Of a DNA stretch of 64,000 nt, positions 7,853 through 17,176 are shown one piece after another. The translations under genes were made by a program, and so were the position numbers. The stretch comes from Alphaproteobacteria bacterium 65-37 (GTDB lineage: Bacteria > Pseudomonadota > Alphaproteobacteria > Reyranellales > Reyranellaceae). Numbering within the stretch: position 1 is the stretch's first letter; the number at the start of each line of letters is the position of its first letter. The notes below the pieces were generated by a model. The model did not search any database and was not told the origin of the DNA. It saw only the letters and a list, made by a program, of their open reading frames with translations. The DNA lies in the NCBI GenBank assembly GCA_001897995.1, contig MKRV01000236.1, forward strand, positions 1-64,000, read 5' to 3'.

Positions 7853-9316
7853 ATGCCCTTTCGCCTGACTCGTCGCGCCTGGATGACCGGCGCCGGCGCA
7901 GCGGCCCTCGCGGCCACTGCCTACGGCGCCGCGTCGACAACAACCCGAACCCGGTCGGCGGTGCCGCGCGGCGCGGCGGCATTCCCGGATGGTTTTCGCT
8001 GGGGCACCGCGACGTCGGCCTATCAGGTCGAAGGAGCGGCCACGGAAGACGGCCGCGGGCCGTCGATCTGGGACACCTTCGCCCGACAGCCCGGCCGCAT
8101 TCGCGACGGCTCGACCGGCGAGACCAGCGTCGACCACTATCATCGCTACAAGGAAGACGTCGCCCTGATGAAGTGGATGGGCGCGCAGGCCTATCGCTTC
8201 TCGATCGCCTGGCCGCGCGTCTTCCCCGAGGGCCGTGGCAAGCCGAACCCGAAGGGCCTCGATTTCTACGATCGCCTGGTCGACGAGCTGCTTGCCGCCG
8301 GCATCGAACCCTACGCGACACTGTACCATTGGGATCTGCCGCAGGCGCTGCAGGATCGCGGCGGCTGGGAGGCTCGCGACACCGCCGAAGCTTTCGGCGA
8401 CTACGCGTCCTACATCGCGGGCAAGCTGACCGACCGCGTGAAGCAGGTCTTCACAATCAACGAGATGCTGAGTTTCGTCGAGCACGGCCACGCCAGCGGT
8501 ATCTTCGCCCCGGGCCTCAAGCTCGATCGCGCGCGCCTCAACCAGGTTCGCCATCACGCGGTGCTGGCACACGGGCTTGCAGTCCAAGCCATCCGCGCCT
8601 CCGGCCGGCGCGGCACCAGGGTCGGTCCGGCCGAGAACATCGCCGCCGCCTTGCCCGCCATCGAAACGGTCGAGAACATCCGCGCCGCCGAGCTTGCGAC
8701 GCGCGAGCTGAACGCGCCCTATCTCACGGTGATGCTGGAGGGCCGCTACACCGACGCCTATCTCGCCAATGCCGGTGCTGATGCGCCGCGCTTCACGCCG
8801 CAGGACCTGAAAACCATCTCGAGCGAGGTCGATTTCGTCGGCCTCAACGTCTACGCGCCCAGCAAATACGTCCTGGCCAGCGAAGCCGCCCCCGGCTTCA
8901 CCGAAGTGCCGCTACAGGCCTCGCATCCGCACATGGCCTCGCCGTGGCTGACTCTGGGCCCCGAGGCGCTCTACTGGGCGCCGCGCCTCGCCGCCAGCCT
9001 TTGGAAGGTGAAGGAGATCTTCATCACCGAGAACGGCGCGTCAGCCGCCGACGAGCCGGCCGCCGACGGCACGGTCTACGACGTCGACCGCGTGATGTAT
9101 CTGCGCAATTGCCTGATGCATCTGCAGCGCGCGACCGCCGAAGGCGTGCCGGTACGCGGCTATTTCCTGTGGAGCCTGCTCGACAATTTCGAATGGGCGG
9201 ACGGCTATGCGACGCGTTTCGGCGTGGTCCATGTCGACTACGCCACGCAGAAGCGGACCCCCAAGCTCAGCGCCTCGTTCTACCGCGAAGTGATCGCCCG
9301 CAACGCCCCGGCCTGA
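7853..9316 (+). CDS. Exported glycoside hydrolase family 1 beta-glucosidase
   Basis: A 487-residue GH1 enzyme that cleaves terminal beta-linked sugars with retention. Motifs in order: FRWGTATSAYQVEGA near residue 45, TLYHWDLPQAL, the acid/base Glu204 in TINEM, and the nucleophile Glu393 in ITENG. The C-terminal GYFLWSLLDNFEWADGY is intact. The usual NEP around the acid/base is NEM here, a mild variation. A twin-arginine signal (LTRRAWMTGAGAAALAA) predicts folded export to the periplasm, uncommon for GH1 enzymes, which are mostly cytosolic. No clear ribosome site precedes the ATG. It stands alone between a Liv-type binding protein and a convergent GntR regulator. Confidence 0.92.
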   Translation: MPFRLTRRAWMTGAGAAALAATAYGAASTTTRTRSAVPRGAAAFPDGFRWGTATSAYQVEGAATEDGRGPSIWDTFARQPGRIRDGSTGETSVDHYHRYKEDVALMKWMGAQAYRFSIAWPRVFPEGRGKPNPKGLDFYDRLVDELLAAGIEPYATLYHWDLPQALQDRGGWEARDTAEAFGDYASYIAGKLTDRVKQVFTINEMLSFVEHGHASGIFAPGLKLDRARLNQVRHHAVLAHGLAVQAIRASGRRGTRVGPAENIAAALPAIETVENIRAAELATRELNAPYLTVMLEGRYTDAYLANAGADAPRFTPQDLKTISSEVDFVGLNVYAPSKYVLASEAAPGFTEVPLQASHPHMASPWLTLGPEALYWAPRLAASLWKVKEIFITENGASAADEPAADGTVYDVDRVMYLRNCLMHLQRATAEGVPVRGYFLWSLLDNFEWADGYATRFGVVHVDYATQKRTPKLSASFYREVIARNAPA

Positions 9317-9328
9317 GAGCCGGGAAGA

Positions 9329-10030
9329 TCAGATTCGCCGCGGGACCGTGGCGCCGCTCAACAGGGCGTCCATCATCAGCCGCCGCGAATTCTCGAGATG
9401 CCGGCGCGCGACACGCTCGGCCGCCGCCCCATCGCCTCGGTCCAGCGCCTCGATCAGGTCGCGATGATCGCCGCCGATCGACTTTACACGTTCGATGATG
9501 AAGGTGAGCAGATGCATGGTCCGCTGGCTCTCCTCGAGCAGCGCCGCCACGATTTGAGTGAGCCGTTCGTTGCCGGCCGCCCGGGTGATCTCGATATGGA
9601 AGGCGTTGTTCACCTCGATCCAGCGGCGTTCGCTGCGGCGGTCGCCGGCCCGGATCCCGGCAGTGATGCGGTCCTGCAGCTGGTTCAGCAGGGCGATGTC
9701 GGCCCGGCCGGCCGCCTGCCGCGCCGCCGCCGGCTCCAGGATCAGGCGCACGCCGAAGACCTCGTTGAGCGATTCGATGGAAATCGGCGCCACCGTATGG
9801 CCCTGGCGCGGCCGGGCGATCACCAGCCGCTCACGCGACAAGGCCGCCAGCGCCCAGCGAACCGGCGCCTTGCCCACGCCGTACAGCTCGGCGAGCTGGC
9901 TTTCGCTGCAGGACTCGCCCGGCACGAAGACGCAACCGACGATGTCCCGCCGGATCCGCCGGTAGATTTCCTCGCCGAGCGAACTGGTCGCGGCGGTCAC
10001 CTTGCGCTTGCCGCGCGGTCTCGACGCCAT
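9329..10030 (-). CDS. GntR-family (FadR/FCD subfamily) transcriptional regulator
   Basis: A 233-residue regulator. The winged helix (SSLGEEIYRRIRRDIVGC to RQGHTVAPI) carries the GntR recognition pattern SESQLAELYGVGKAPVRWALAAL. The C-terminal all-helical FCD ligand domain shows the metal-site pattern Asn-Asn-x-Phe-His (VNNAFHIEI), HRDLIEALDRGD and a final ARRHLENSR. I chose the ATG at 10028-10030 because AAGGATG lies 9 nt upstream. A longer frame to 10108 would translate across the operator at 10078-10089. It probably represses itself and the divergent operon from 10423, responding to a carboxylate-type effector as FCD proteins do. The effector is unknown. Confidence 0.88.
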   Translation of the reverse strand: MASRPRGKRKVTAATSSLGEEIYRRIRRDIVGCVFVPGESCSESQLAELYGVGKAPVRWALAALSRERLVIARPRQGHTVAPISIESLNEVFGVRLILEPAAARQAAGRADIALLNQLQDRITAGIRAGDRRSERRWIEVNNAFHIEITRAAGNERLTQIVAALLEESQRTMHLLTFIIERVKSIGGDHRDLIEALDRGDGAAAERVARRHLENSRRLMMDALLSGATVPRRI

Positions 10031-10077
10031 AGACACCATCCTTGCGCGGAAATCTCGCCTTGAGGAACGACCAGCCC

Positions 10078-10089
10078 GTGACATGTCAC
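10078..10089. promoter_or_regulatory. GTGACATGTCAC operator 1
   Basis: A perfect 12-bp palindrome downstream of a TATAGT-like -10 on the minus strand (10113-10108), so it would sit early in the regulator's transcript. An identical copy lies exactly 98 bp away. GntR-type proteins bind short palindromes of this kind. This fits autorepression. Confidence 0.6.
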
Positions 10090-10168
10090 AGGCCGGCACA
10101 TCCATCAACTATAATGCCAATTACGTAACTGTCTCCGATCGGCGAAAGGCGCGCTGCCAACCCTTTCC

Positions 10169-10188
10169 TTGACACGTGACATGTCACG
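10169..10188 (+). promoter_or_regulatory. -35 box with operator 2 for the divergent catabolic cluster
   Basis: A consensus TTGACA (10169-10174) is followed at once by CGTGACATGTCACG (10175-10188), a perfect 14-bp palindrome containing the same 12-mer as operator 1. The operator fills the promoter spacer, the classic place for repression of the plus-strand cluster. The -10 region is poor (about 10191-10197). Confidence 0.6.
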
Positions 10189-10422
10189 ATGCTTTCGTTC
10201 GCGGCACGCATCTTCTGGAGCGAAACGGTGACGCCGTCATGCAAGGATCCTGCCGACGGATATCACTCTCGCCTGGAAACGAGAATTTGGGCATTCATTC
10301 TACGAACGTGGCGAAGGTTGGAAAACGTTTCCTCTCATGAGCCAAACGACCGGGAATATAAAAAAACCTGACGTGATCGGCGTGCCAAGATGCGCCACAT
10401 CAGTCGGCGAAAGGGGTTCTGC
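10189..10422 (+). other. Leader region with no recognised gene
   Basis: These 234 bp between operator 2 and the VOC gene are AT-richer than the surroundings. The short frame from 10189 has no coding character. AAGGGG at 10411-10416 is the ribosome site for the next gene. If transcription starts near operator 2, the leader would be about 220 nt. I see no riboswitch consensus or strong hairpin in it. Confidence 0.4.
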
Positions 10423-11265
10423 ATGACATTGCCAGCGGCGACGCTCGATCACGTGGTCATCAATGCGCGCGACGACATGGATCGCGCAGCCGACATCTAC
10501 CGCCGGCTGGGCTTCACTCTCACCGAGCGCGGTTACCATTCGCTGGGGTCGACGAACCATCTCGCGATGTTCGGCACGGACTATCTCGAGTTGATCGCGG
10601 TGCCCAAGGGGGCCACCAGCGGCCGCCTCGACCTGCTCGACTTCTCCTATGGCCTGAACGGCCTGGTCTTCGGTTCCGAGGATTCCGCCATCACCTACGG
10701 CGCGCTCGCCAAGGCCGGCGTGCCGGTCGAGCCGCCGGTCGAGTTCACGCGCCCCGTCAAGGTCGACGGCGCCATGCGCGACGCACGCTTCCGCACGGTG
10801 CGCATGAAGGCGGGCGTCGTGCCCTACGGCCGCGTCTACTATTGCCATCACTTCACCCGCGACCTGGTCTGGCGCGACGAATGGCGCCACCACGCCAACG
10901 GTACGGTGGCGATCGCGCGTGCCCTGATCGTCGAAGCCGACCCGGCAGCAGGCGCCAAGCTCTACGCCGACATGTTCGGAACGGAGATGGTGCGCGACAT
11001 CGAGGGCGGCAAGACGGTCGTCGTCGGCAATTCGCGCTTCGACATCGTGACCGAAAGCCGCCTCAAGGCGGAATTCGGCGATGCGGTTCCCGAGTCCGAC
11101 GGCCGCAAGGCCTACATGGCCGGCCTCACCTTCCGCACGACGTCGGTAACCAAAGCGGCACGTGCCTTGCAGGAAGGAAAGATCGGCGGCGTCACCGAGA
11201 AAGCGGGCCGGCTCGTCGTACCGGCGAAGCAGGCGCTGAATGCCGTGCTGGAATTCATCGAATAG
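10423..11265 (+). CDS. VOC-family (glyoxalase-like) protein
   Basis: A 280-residue protein with the vicinal-oxygen-chelate opening LDHVVINARDDMDRAADIYRRLGFTLTERG and DYLELIAVPKG, plus a second half from about residue 150 (VAIARALIVEADPAAGAKLYADMFG) that repeats the fold. The pattern fits the Glyoxalase_3/VOC families, whose members include dioxygenases, isomerases and hydrolase-like enzymes. The candidate metal ligands are His9 and a Glu around residue 51. I chose the ATG at 10423 because AAGGGG precedes it; an upstream in-frame ATG at 10390 has no such site. As the first gene behind the GntR-controlled promoter, it probably catalyses a step on the imported compound. Confidence 0.8.
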   Translation: MTLPAATLDHVVINARDDMDRAADIYRRLGFTLTERGYHSLGSTNHLAMFGTDYLELIAVPKGATSGRLDLLDFSYGLNGLVFGSEDSAITYGALAKAGVPVEPPVEFTRPVKVDGAMRDARFRTVRMKAGVVPYGRVYYCHHFTRDLVWRDEWRHHANGTVAIARALIVEADPAAGAKLYADMFGTEMVRDIEGGKTVVVGNSRFDIVTESRLKAEFGDAVPESDGRKAYMAGLTFRTTSVTKAARALQEGKIGGVTEKAGRLVVPAKQALNAVLEFIE

Positions 11266-11338
11266 CCGGAAAGCACGGTCAAAGAAACCGCGCCGGGGCC
11301 GTTGAAAAGGTCGACCGGCGACGGCCGAGAAGGGGCTC

Positions 11339-12430
11339 ATGGAATACTACGACTGCTTCGCGGCGAGCTATGCCAATGCGCGCGCGAAATTCCTGAAGGC
11401 GGCGACGGCGGCGAAAGGCGACGTCCGCTCCTACATCCATCCCGCGAAGAAAGCGCCGGACGGCGGACCGCTGGCGATCGACGTGGCCTGCTTCGGCGAT
11501 CGCAAGGCGCCGCGCCAAGCCCTGTTCGTGAGCGGCACGCACGGCCAGGAGGGCTTCTCCGGCTCGGCCGTGCAGATCGGTTGGCTGAAGCAGGGCGGCG
11601 CCGAGCGCCTGCCCGACGGTGTCGGCGTCGTGCTGGTGCACGGCCTCAACCCCTACGGCTTCGCCCACTTCACGCGCACGACCGAGAACAACGTCGATCT
11701 CAACCGCAACTTCGTCGATCGCGATGCCGGGACCACGCCCGACAATTCCCACTACGAGACGCTGCATGACGGCTTGCTGATCCGCGATTGGACCGATGCC
11801 GAGAATGCCAGGGTCAACGGTGTCCTCGAAGGATTCGCCAAGGCCCACGGCCAGGACACGCTGTTCGACACCCTGGCGCGCGGCCAGTACCGGCACCAGG
11901 ACGGGTTGATGTTCGGCGGCAAGGACCGTGAATGGTCCAACCGCACCTTGGAAACCATCGTCCAGGAGACGCTGCCGGCCGCCGAGCGCGTGGCCTTCAT
12001 CGACTGGCACACCGGCATCGGCGAGTACGGCAAGCCGTTCTTCCTCTGCTTCAACGAGGCCGACGGTCCGTTGTTCGCCCGCGCCTGCGACTGGTGGGGC
12101 AAGGAGAATGTCGACGGCGTGCGCCCGCACGGTATGGCGCGGCCGAACTATACCGGGCTCGTCTTCCACGGCGTGCAGCGCTTCCTCGGCAATCGCCCGA
12201 TGTGCGGCGCCGTGATCGAATTCGGCACGCGCGGCGTCAACATGCGCCGCGTGCTGCGGCTCGACCAGTGGCTGCGCCGCCAGCACGGCCTGGACCCCGA
12301 CACGCGCGCCACCCTGCAGGCCGACATGATGGATGCCTTCTGCCCGTTCGACGGTCAGTGGCGCCAGGACACGCTCGATACCGGCCTCGAACTCACCGAC
12401 CAAGCGATTGCAGGACTTGCCACATGGTAA
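11339..12430 (+). CDS. DUF2817 / M14-like zinc hydrolase
   Basis: A 363-residue protein with a carboxypeptidase-type zinc site: His68 and Glu71 in THGQEG, and His224 in [14 protein letters not shown] matches the substrate-binding Asn-Arg pair of M14 enzymes, and VIEFGTRG may supply the catalytic Glu. DUF2817 proteins are related to M14 carboxypeptidases and succinylglutamate-desuccinylase-like amidohydrolases. No signal peptide is seen, so it acts in the cytosol. In this cluster it could release an amino acid or amine from an acylated or peptide substrate, giving the acid that the next gene product activates. The downstream ATG lies within its last codons. Confidence 0.85.
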   Translation: MEYYDCFAASYANARAKFLKAATAAKGDVRSYIHPAKKAPDGGPLAIDVACFGDRKAPRQALFVSGTHGQEGFSGSAVQIGWLKQGGAERLPDGVGVVLVHGLNPYGFAHFTRTTENNVDLNRNFVDRDAGTTPDNSHYETLHDGLLIRDWTDAENARVNGVLEGFAKAHGQDTLFDTLARGQYRHQDGLMFGGKDREWSNRTLETIVQETLPAAERVAFIDWHTGIGEYGKPFFLCFNEADGPLFARACDWWGKENVDGVRPHGMARPNYTGLVFHGVQRFLGNRPMCGAVIEFGTRGVNMRRVLRLDQWLRRQHGLDPDTRATLQADMMDAFCPFDGQWRQDTLDTGLELTDQAIAGLATW

Positions 12431-13923
12431 CGATCAAGTGGGACAATCAGGGTGACGCGATTTCGCGCGACGTGCCGCCGGGCGGCGTGGCGCTGATCGA
12501 CGCAGGCGGCAATGGCACGGATCGCATCTATAGCTATGCCGACCTGCTGCGGTTGAGCGGTGCCGTCGCCCGCGGGCTCCTGAAGCGCGGACTGCAGCGC
12601 GGCGACCGCGTGGCCATCCTGTCGGCCAACCGCGCCGAGTTCCTGTTCACCTTCCTCGGCACCATGCAGGCGGGCCTGGTCTCGGTGCCGGTGAACTACA
12701 AGCTGCCGGCCGAGACCGTGGCCTACATCGTGGGCGACTGCGACGCCAAGCTGGTGATCGGCGACGACCAGCGCTTGGCCCTTGCACCGGACAGCGTCCC
12801 CAAGATTTCGTTCGACCGGGATTTCGCCGACCTTCTGGACGAAGGCCCCTTCACGCCGCTGGCGATGAAAGGCGAGGAGCCGGCAATGTTCCTCTACACC
12901 TCGGGCTCGACCGGCCGTCCCAAGGGCGTGGTGCTGTCGCATTACTCGCACCTCTGGGCGATCAGCCAGCGCCAGCGGCGCGACGGCGCGTTCGGCCAGC
13001 GCGCCATCGTGGCGGCGCCGCTCTATCACATGAATGGCCTCGCCATGTGCCAGACCACCTTCTCCCACGGCGACACCGTGGTCCTGCTGCCGCAGTTCAC
13101 CACCAAGGGCTACATCGAGGCGGCCGCCACGCATCGCGTCGCCTTCCTCACCTCGGTGCCGACCATGATCGCCATGATGCTGCGCGAGCGCGAGCTGCTG
13201 GCGAAGAACGACCTGTCGGCCGTCGAGGCCGTCCGCATGGGCTCCGCACCGATCACGCAATCGCTGATCGACCAGGTCCGCAAGGTTTTCCCCACGGCCC
13301 AGATCAGCAACGGCTACGGCACCACCGAGGCCGGTCCCGTCGTTTTCGGCCCGCATCCCGACGGCATCCCGCAGCCCGAACTCTCGACCGGCTATCCCCA
13401 CCCCGCCGTCCAGCTCCGCCTGGTGCGCGACGGCAAGGAAGTGAACGACGAAGGCGTGCTCGAGATGAAGTGCGGCGCCCTGATGACGCACTATCACAAG
13501 CTGCCCGACGTCACGGCCAAGGCGATGACGCCGGACGGCTACTACCGTACCGGCGACGTCTTCCGCCGCGACGAGAACGGCTTCTTCTTCTTCGTCGGCC
13601 GCGCCGACGACATGTTCGTCTGCGGCGGCGAGAACATCTATCCGGGCGAGGTCGAGAAGATGCTGGAGCGTCATCCCGGTATCCATCAGGCCGCGGTGCT
13701 CCCGATTCCCGACGAGCTCAAGGGCCACAAGCCGATCGCTTTCGTCGTCAGGACACCCGACGCCGCACTCGACGAACAGGCCGTGAAGACCTACGCGCTG
13801 GCCAATGCACCGGCCTACCAGCATCCGCGGCGCGTGATCTTCGTCGAAGAGATGCCACTTGCCGGCACCAACAAAATCGACAAGCGCGCGCTCGCCCGAC
13901 AGATCCCAACTGGAGAGATATGA
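12424..13923 (+). CDS. AMP-forming acyl-CoA ligase (class I adenylate-forming)
   Basis: A 499-residue ligase. It has the P-loop [11 protein letters not shown], the second motif GYGTTEAG, the hinge region [36 protein letters not shown], and a C-terminal NKIDKRAL lysine. These identify an acid:CoA ligase that makes acyl-adenylate and then acyl-CoA. It resembles medium-chain or aromatic acid ligases, but the specificity is unclear. Its ATG (12424) overlaps the stop of the DUF2817 gene by 7 bp, implying coupled translation. Coupling of an amidohydrolase to a ligase suggests that the freed acid is captured as a CoA ester. Confidence 0.9.
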   Translation: MVTIKWDNQGDAISRDVPPGGVALIDAGGNGTDRIYSYADLLRLSGAVARGLLKRGLQRGDRVAILSANRAEFLFTFLGTMQAGLVSVPVNYKLPAETVAYIVGDCDAKLVIGDDQRLALAPDSVPKISFDRDFADLLDEGPFTPLAMKGEEPAMFLYTSGSTGRPKGVVLSHYSHLWAISQRQRRDGAFGQRAIVAAPLYHMNGLAMCQTTFSHGDTVVLLPQFTTKGYIEAAATHRVAFLTSVPTMIAMMLRERELLAKNDLSAVEAVRMGSAPITQSLIDQVRKVFPTAQISNGYGTTEAGPVVFGPHPDGIPQPELSTGYPHPAVQLRLVRDGKEVNDEGVLEMKCGALMTHYHKLPDVTAKAMTPDGYYRTGDVFRRDENGFFFFVGRADDMFVCGGENIYPGEVEKMLERHPGIHQAAVLPIPDELKGHKPIAFVVRTPDAALDEQAVKTYALANAPAYQHPRRVIFVEEMPLAGTNKIDKRALARQIPTGEI

Positions 13924-13924
13924 A

Positions 13925-14938
13925 ATGAAAGCAGCAGTTGTCCGTGAGCATGGCGGGCCGGACCGCCTGGTCTACGAGACCAGCTTCCCCGACCCCACGC
14001 CGGGCGAAGGCGATGTGATCGTCGCCGTCAAGGCGTCGTCCCTCAACTACCACGACGTCTTCACCCGCCGCGGCATGCCCGGCATCAAGGTGCCGATGCC
14101 GGCGATCATGGGCCTCGATGTGGCCGGCGAGATCGCCGAAGTGGGCCCCGGTGTCACCGGCTGGAAGAAGGGCGACCGCGTGCTGGTCGATCCGATCAAC
14201 CGGGTCGAAGGCGGCCTGATGGGCGAGACGGTGCATGGCGGCCTGGCCGAACTCTGCCGGGCGCGCGCCCACCAGCTCATCCGGATTCCCGACGGCGTCA
14301 GCTTCTCCGATGCGGCGGCACTGCCCGTCGCCTACGGCACGGCACTGCGCATGATGGTGACCAACGGCCATGTCGCCAAGGGCGAGAAGGTGTTGATCCT
14401 GGGCGCCTCCGGCGGTGTCGGCGTCTGCTGCCTGCAGCTCGCCAAGCTTGCCGGCGCCGAGGTCATCGCCTGCGCCGGCACCGACGCCAAGGCCAAGCGT
14501 CTCACCGAACTCGGCGCCGACAAGACGATCAACTACATCGAAAAGGATTTCATGAAGGAAGTCTTCGCGATGTACGGCAAGCCCACGCGCCGCGGTTCGG
14601 GCACCGACCAGGGCGTCGACGTGGTGGTAAACTACACCGGCGGCGACACCTGGGTGAATTCGCTCAAGTGCCTGAAAGTCGGCGGCCGCCTGCTGACCTG
14701 CGGCGCCACGGCCGGCTACGCGCCTACCGAAGACATCCGCTTCATCTGGACCTTCGAACTGAAGGTGCTGGGGTCCAACGGCTGGGTCCGCTCGGACATC
14801 GAGAAGCTTCTCGAGCTGGTGCAGAGCGGCAAGCTCAAGGTGCTGGTCGACAAGATCTTCCCGCTCGCCGAGGCCCGCGAGGCGCTGCGCGTCATCGAGG
14901 ACCGCGAGGTGTTTGGCAAGATCGTGGTGGCCCCATGA
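13925..14938 (+). CDS. MDR-superfamily NAD(P)H quinone reductase/zinc-independent alcohol dehydrogenase
   Basis: A 337-residue medium-chain dehydrogenase/reductase. The N-terminal catalytic domain begins MKAAVVREHGGPDRLVYE and contains PAIMGLDVAGEIAEVG. The Rossmann motif is LGASGGVGVCCLQLAK near residue 160, with the family's C-terminal FGKIVV ending. The GHE and four-Cys structural-zinc motifs of classical zinc alcohol dehydrogenases are absent. The quinone-oxidoreductase or enoyl-reductase branch is most likely. It starts 2 bp after the ligase stop and overlaps the thioesterase ATG by 4 bp, so it belongs to the same transcript. A role in reducing an unsaturated CoA ester or enone is inference. 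Confidence 0.88.
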   Translation: MKAAVVREHGGPDRLVYETSFPDPTPGEGDVIVAVKASSLNYHDVFTRRGMPGIKVPMPAIMGLDVAGEIAEVGPGVTGWKKGDRVLVDPINRVEGGLMGETVHGGLAELCRARAHQLIRIPDGVSFSDAAALPVAYGTALRMMVTNGHVAKGEKVLILGASGGVGVCCLQLAKLAGAEVIACAGTDAKAKRLTELGADKTINYIEKDFMKEVFAMYGKPTRRGSGTDQGVDVVVNYTGGDTWVNSLKCLKVGGRLLTCGATAGYAPTEDIRFIWTFELKVLGSNGWVRSDIEKLLELVQSGKLKVLVDKIFPLAEAREALRVIEDREVFGKIVVAP

Positions 14939-15375
14939 GCAAGGACAACAACGAGAAGCTGCAACCGCTCACCGCCCAGGAAATGCAGGCGCAGCTCGAC
15001 CGCTCGCCCTTCATCGCCTTCCTCGGCCTCAAGGTGACGGCAACCGATCCGGCGCACGAGGAAGTCACCATGACCTGCACGATGAAGCCGGAGTTCGAGC
15101 GCGGCGCCGGCACCGGCCAATGGCATGGCGGGCCGATCGCGGCGATCATCGACACGGTCGGCGACTATGCGCTGGTGATGGCGCTGCGCCGCGGCCTGCC
15201 GACGATCAATTTCCGTGTCGATTATCTGCGGCCTGCGATCAAGACCGCGCTCACCACGACGGCGCGGGTGCGCCGCGCCGGCAAGAGCGTCGGCGTGGTC
15301 GATGTCGACGTCTACAACGACCAGAAGGCGTTGGTGGCCGTGGGCCGCGCGACCTACTCGACGTTGCCGGCCTAG
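14935..15375 (+). CDS. PaaI-type hotdog thioesterase
   Basis: A 146-residue hotdog-fold protein. The long-helix motif WHGGPIAAIIDTVGDYALVMAL contains the HGG and Asp pattern of PaaI/YbgC-like acyl-CoA thioesterases. The length matches one hotdog domain. ATGA overlaps the stop of the preceding oxidoreductase. In a cluster with an acyl-CoA ligase it would hydrolyse the product or rescue CoA trapped in dead-end esters, as PaaI does for phenylacetate. It is the last enzyme gene before the transporter genes. Confidence 0.88.
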   Translation: MSKDNNEKLQPLTAQEMQAQLDRSPFIAFLGLKVTATDPAHEEVTMTCTMKPEFERGAGTGQWHGGPIAAIIDTVGDYALVMALRRGLPTINFRVDYLRPAIKTALTTTARVRRAGKSVGVVDVDVYNDQKALVAVGRATYSTLPA

Positions 15376-15389
15376 CACCGCCTTCTATG

Positions 15390-15412
15390 CCTCCCCCGCA
15401 CGACGGGGGAGG
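15390..15412. repeat. Intercistronic hairpin
   Basis: A perfect 9-bp stem, CCTCCCCCG-CACGA-CGGGGGAGG, 15 bp after the thioesterase stop. It has no U tract. It is related in style to the stem-loop at 39575-39605, so it may be a REP-type element that protects or attenuates the transcript before the highly expressed binding-protein gene. Confidence 0.5.
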
Positions 15413-15538
15413 TGTCCGGGGGCGGCCCATGGTCGGCAGGTACAAAGATTGCTTCGTCATCGGACGAAGAAACGTGAAAGACAACGCGGAAAACACCGCG
15501 GGCGACAACGGGGACGGCTTGGGGAAGCGGAGGGGTTC

Positions 15539-17176
15539 GTGAGCAGCAACGATTACATTACACGGCGCATTTTCAGTGTCGGCGCCATGGCAACCGGCCT
15601 GGCCGCGGTCACGCCGGCCTTGGCACAAACGTCACCCGCACCAGCGACGCCCTCACAAGCGACGCCGAGGCGCGGCGGCACGTTGGTGGCGACCTGGGGC
15701 GGCGGCGAGCCGCAGGCCTGCTACGTGCCGGCGGGCGGCGGGTCCAGCCCGACCTTCTCCTCGTCGAAGCTCTTCGAGCGCCTGGCCAACCGCAACATGG
15801 ACGGCGCCTTCGAAGGGGCCCTGGCGGAAAGCTGGAAGCCGTCGGCCGACTTCAAGTCCTACACGATCAAGATCCGCAAGGGCGTGAAATTCCACGACGG
15901 CAAGGACATGACCGTCGACGACGTCGTCTATTCGATCGGCGAGATCTGGAAGAAGTACGCCGCGGCGTCGGCGATGACCGACTTCGTGAGCGTCGAAGCA
16001 CCTGACGCCGACACCGTGGTGATGACCTACTCCAAGCCGACGCCGGAATTCTTCTTCGCGTCGACCTTGTCGGCCAACGTCAACTACATCGTGCCCAAGC
16101 ACGTCTATGCCGGCAGCGACCCCATCACCAATCCGGCGAACAACGCACCGATCGGCACCGGACCGTGGAAGTTCAAGGAATGGGTGCGCGGCAGCCACTT
16201 CGAGTACGTCAAGAACGAGAATTACTGGCAGAAGGACCTGCCCTATCTCGACCGCCTGATCATCCGCTACGTGCGCGACCCGGCCGGCCGGGCCGCGGCC
16301 ATGGAAGCGGGCGACATCCATATCGGCGTCTTCAATCCGATCGCCCCGCCCGACATCAAGCGCCTGACCGCCACGGGCAAGTTCGTCGCGACACCCAAGG
16401 GCTACGAAGAAGCTGTGTGGTCGACCACGCTGGAGTGCAACATGCGCAACCCGGTCTTCGCCAAGCGCGAGGTCCGGCAGGCGATCTTCCACGCCATCAA
16501 CCGCGAATTCATCGCCAAGACCGTCTACTACGGCTACGCGCGGCCGGGCACGAGCCCGATCTATTCGCCGAACAAGGAATTCTTCACGGCCGATACCTAC
16601 CGGACCGGCTTCGATCCGAAGAAGGCGGCCGCACTCCTCGACGCGGCAGGACTCCCGAAGAAGCCCGACGGCAAGCGCTTCACCGTGAATCTGCTGGCAG
16701 CAGGCTGGTTCCCCGAGAACGGCAAGGTTGGCGCCTACGTCAAGCAGGCACTCGAGGATGTCGGCGTCGGCGTCACGCTTTCGGTGCCCGACCGCCCGAC
16801 CTCAATCAAGCGCATCTACACCGACTACGACTTCGACCTGGCGATCTCCAACCAAGCCAACCCGTCGGAGCCGATTCCGACGACGACCCAGTATTTCACC
16901 ACTGACGGCATCAAGAAGGGCGTGCCCTTCCGCAATGCCAACGGCTACTCCAACCCCGATCTCGATGCCCTGGTCGACAAGATCAAGGTCGAGACCGACC
17001 CTGCCAAGCGCAAGGCTCTGGTGGTCGAGTTCCAGAAGATCACCACCCAGGAGGCGTCGCTGCTGCCGCTGACCGAGCTGGAATCGATCACGGTCGCCAG
17101 CACCAAGGTGCAGAACCACTCCAACGATCCGAACTATCTCGCAGCCGGCTGGGCGGACATATGGCTGGCGAGCTGA
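15539..17176 (+). CDS. Oligopeptide/dipeptide-type ABC substrate-binding protein (SBP_bac_5)
   Basis: A 545-residue periplasmic receptor. I chose the GTG at 15539 with GGAGG upstream; the open frame continues back into the thioesterase gene without meaning. A Tat-like signal (ITRRIFSVGAMATGLAA) ends near ALAQ. Family blocks are ESWKPSADFKSYTIKIRKGVKFHDG, NNAPIGTGPWKF, VRQAIFHAINRE and the C-terminal DALVDKIKVETDPAKRK. It delivers its ligand to the two permeases that follow. SBP_bac_5 proteins bind peptides but also opines, nickel, glycosides and polyamines, so the ligand should be read from the enzymes upstream. Confidence 0.9.
   Translation: MSSNDYITRRIFSVGAMATGLAAVTPALAQTSPAPATPSQATPRRGGTLVATWGGGEPQACYVPAGGGSSPTFSSSKLFERLANRNMDGAFEGALAESWKPSADFKSYTIKIRKGVKFHDGKDMTVDDVVYSIGEIWKKYAAASAMTDFVSVEAPDADTVVMTYSKPTPEFFFASTLSANVNYIVPKHVYAGSDPITNPANNAPIGTGPWKFKEWVRGSHFEYVKNENYWQKDLPYLDRLIIRYVRDPAGRAAAMEAGDIHIGVFNPIAPPDIKRLTATGKFVATPKGYEEAVWSTTLECNMRNPVFAKREVRQAIFHAINREFIAKTVYYGYARPGTSPIYSPNKEFFTADTYRTGFDPKKAAALLDAAGLPKKPDGKRFTVNLLAAGWFPENGKVGAYVKQALEDVGVGVTLSVPDRPTSIKRIYTDYDFDLAISNQANPSEPIPTTTQYFTTDGIKKGVPFRNANGYSNPDLDALVDKIKVETDPAKRKALVVEFQKITTQEASLLPLTELESITVASTKVQNHSNDPNYLAAGWADIWLAS

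Noticed and set aside
10039-10108. Longer GntR start including MMDVPACDMS
   Set aside because: It would translate the operator at 10078-10089 and lacks a ribosome site; AAGGATG supports the start at 10030.
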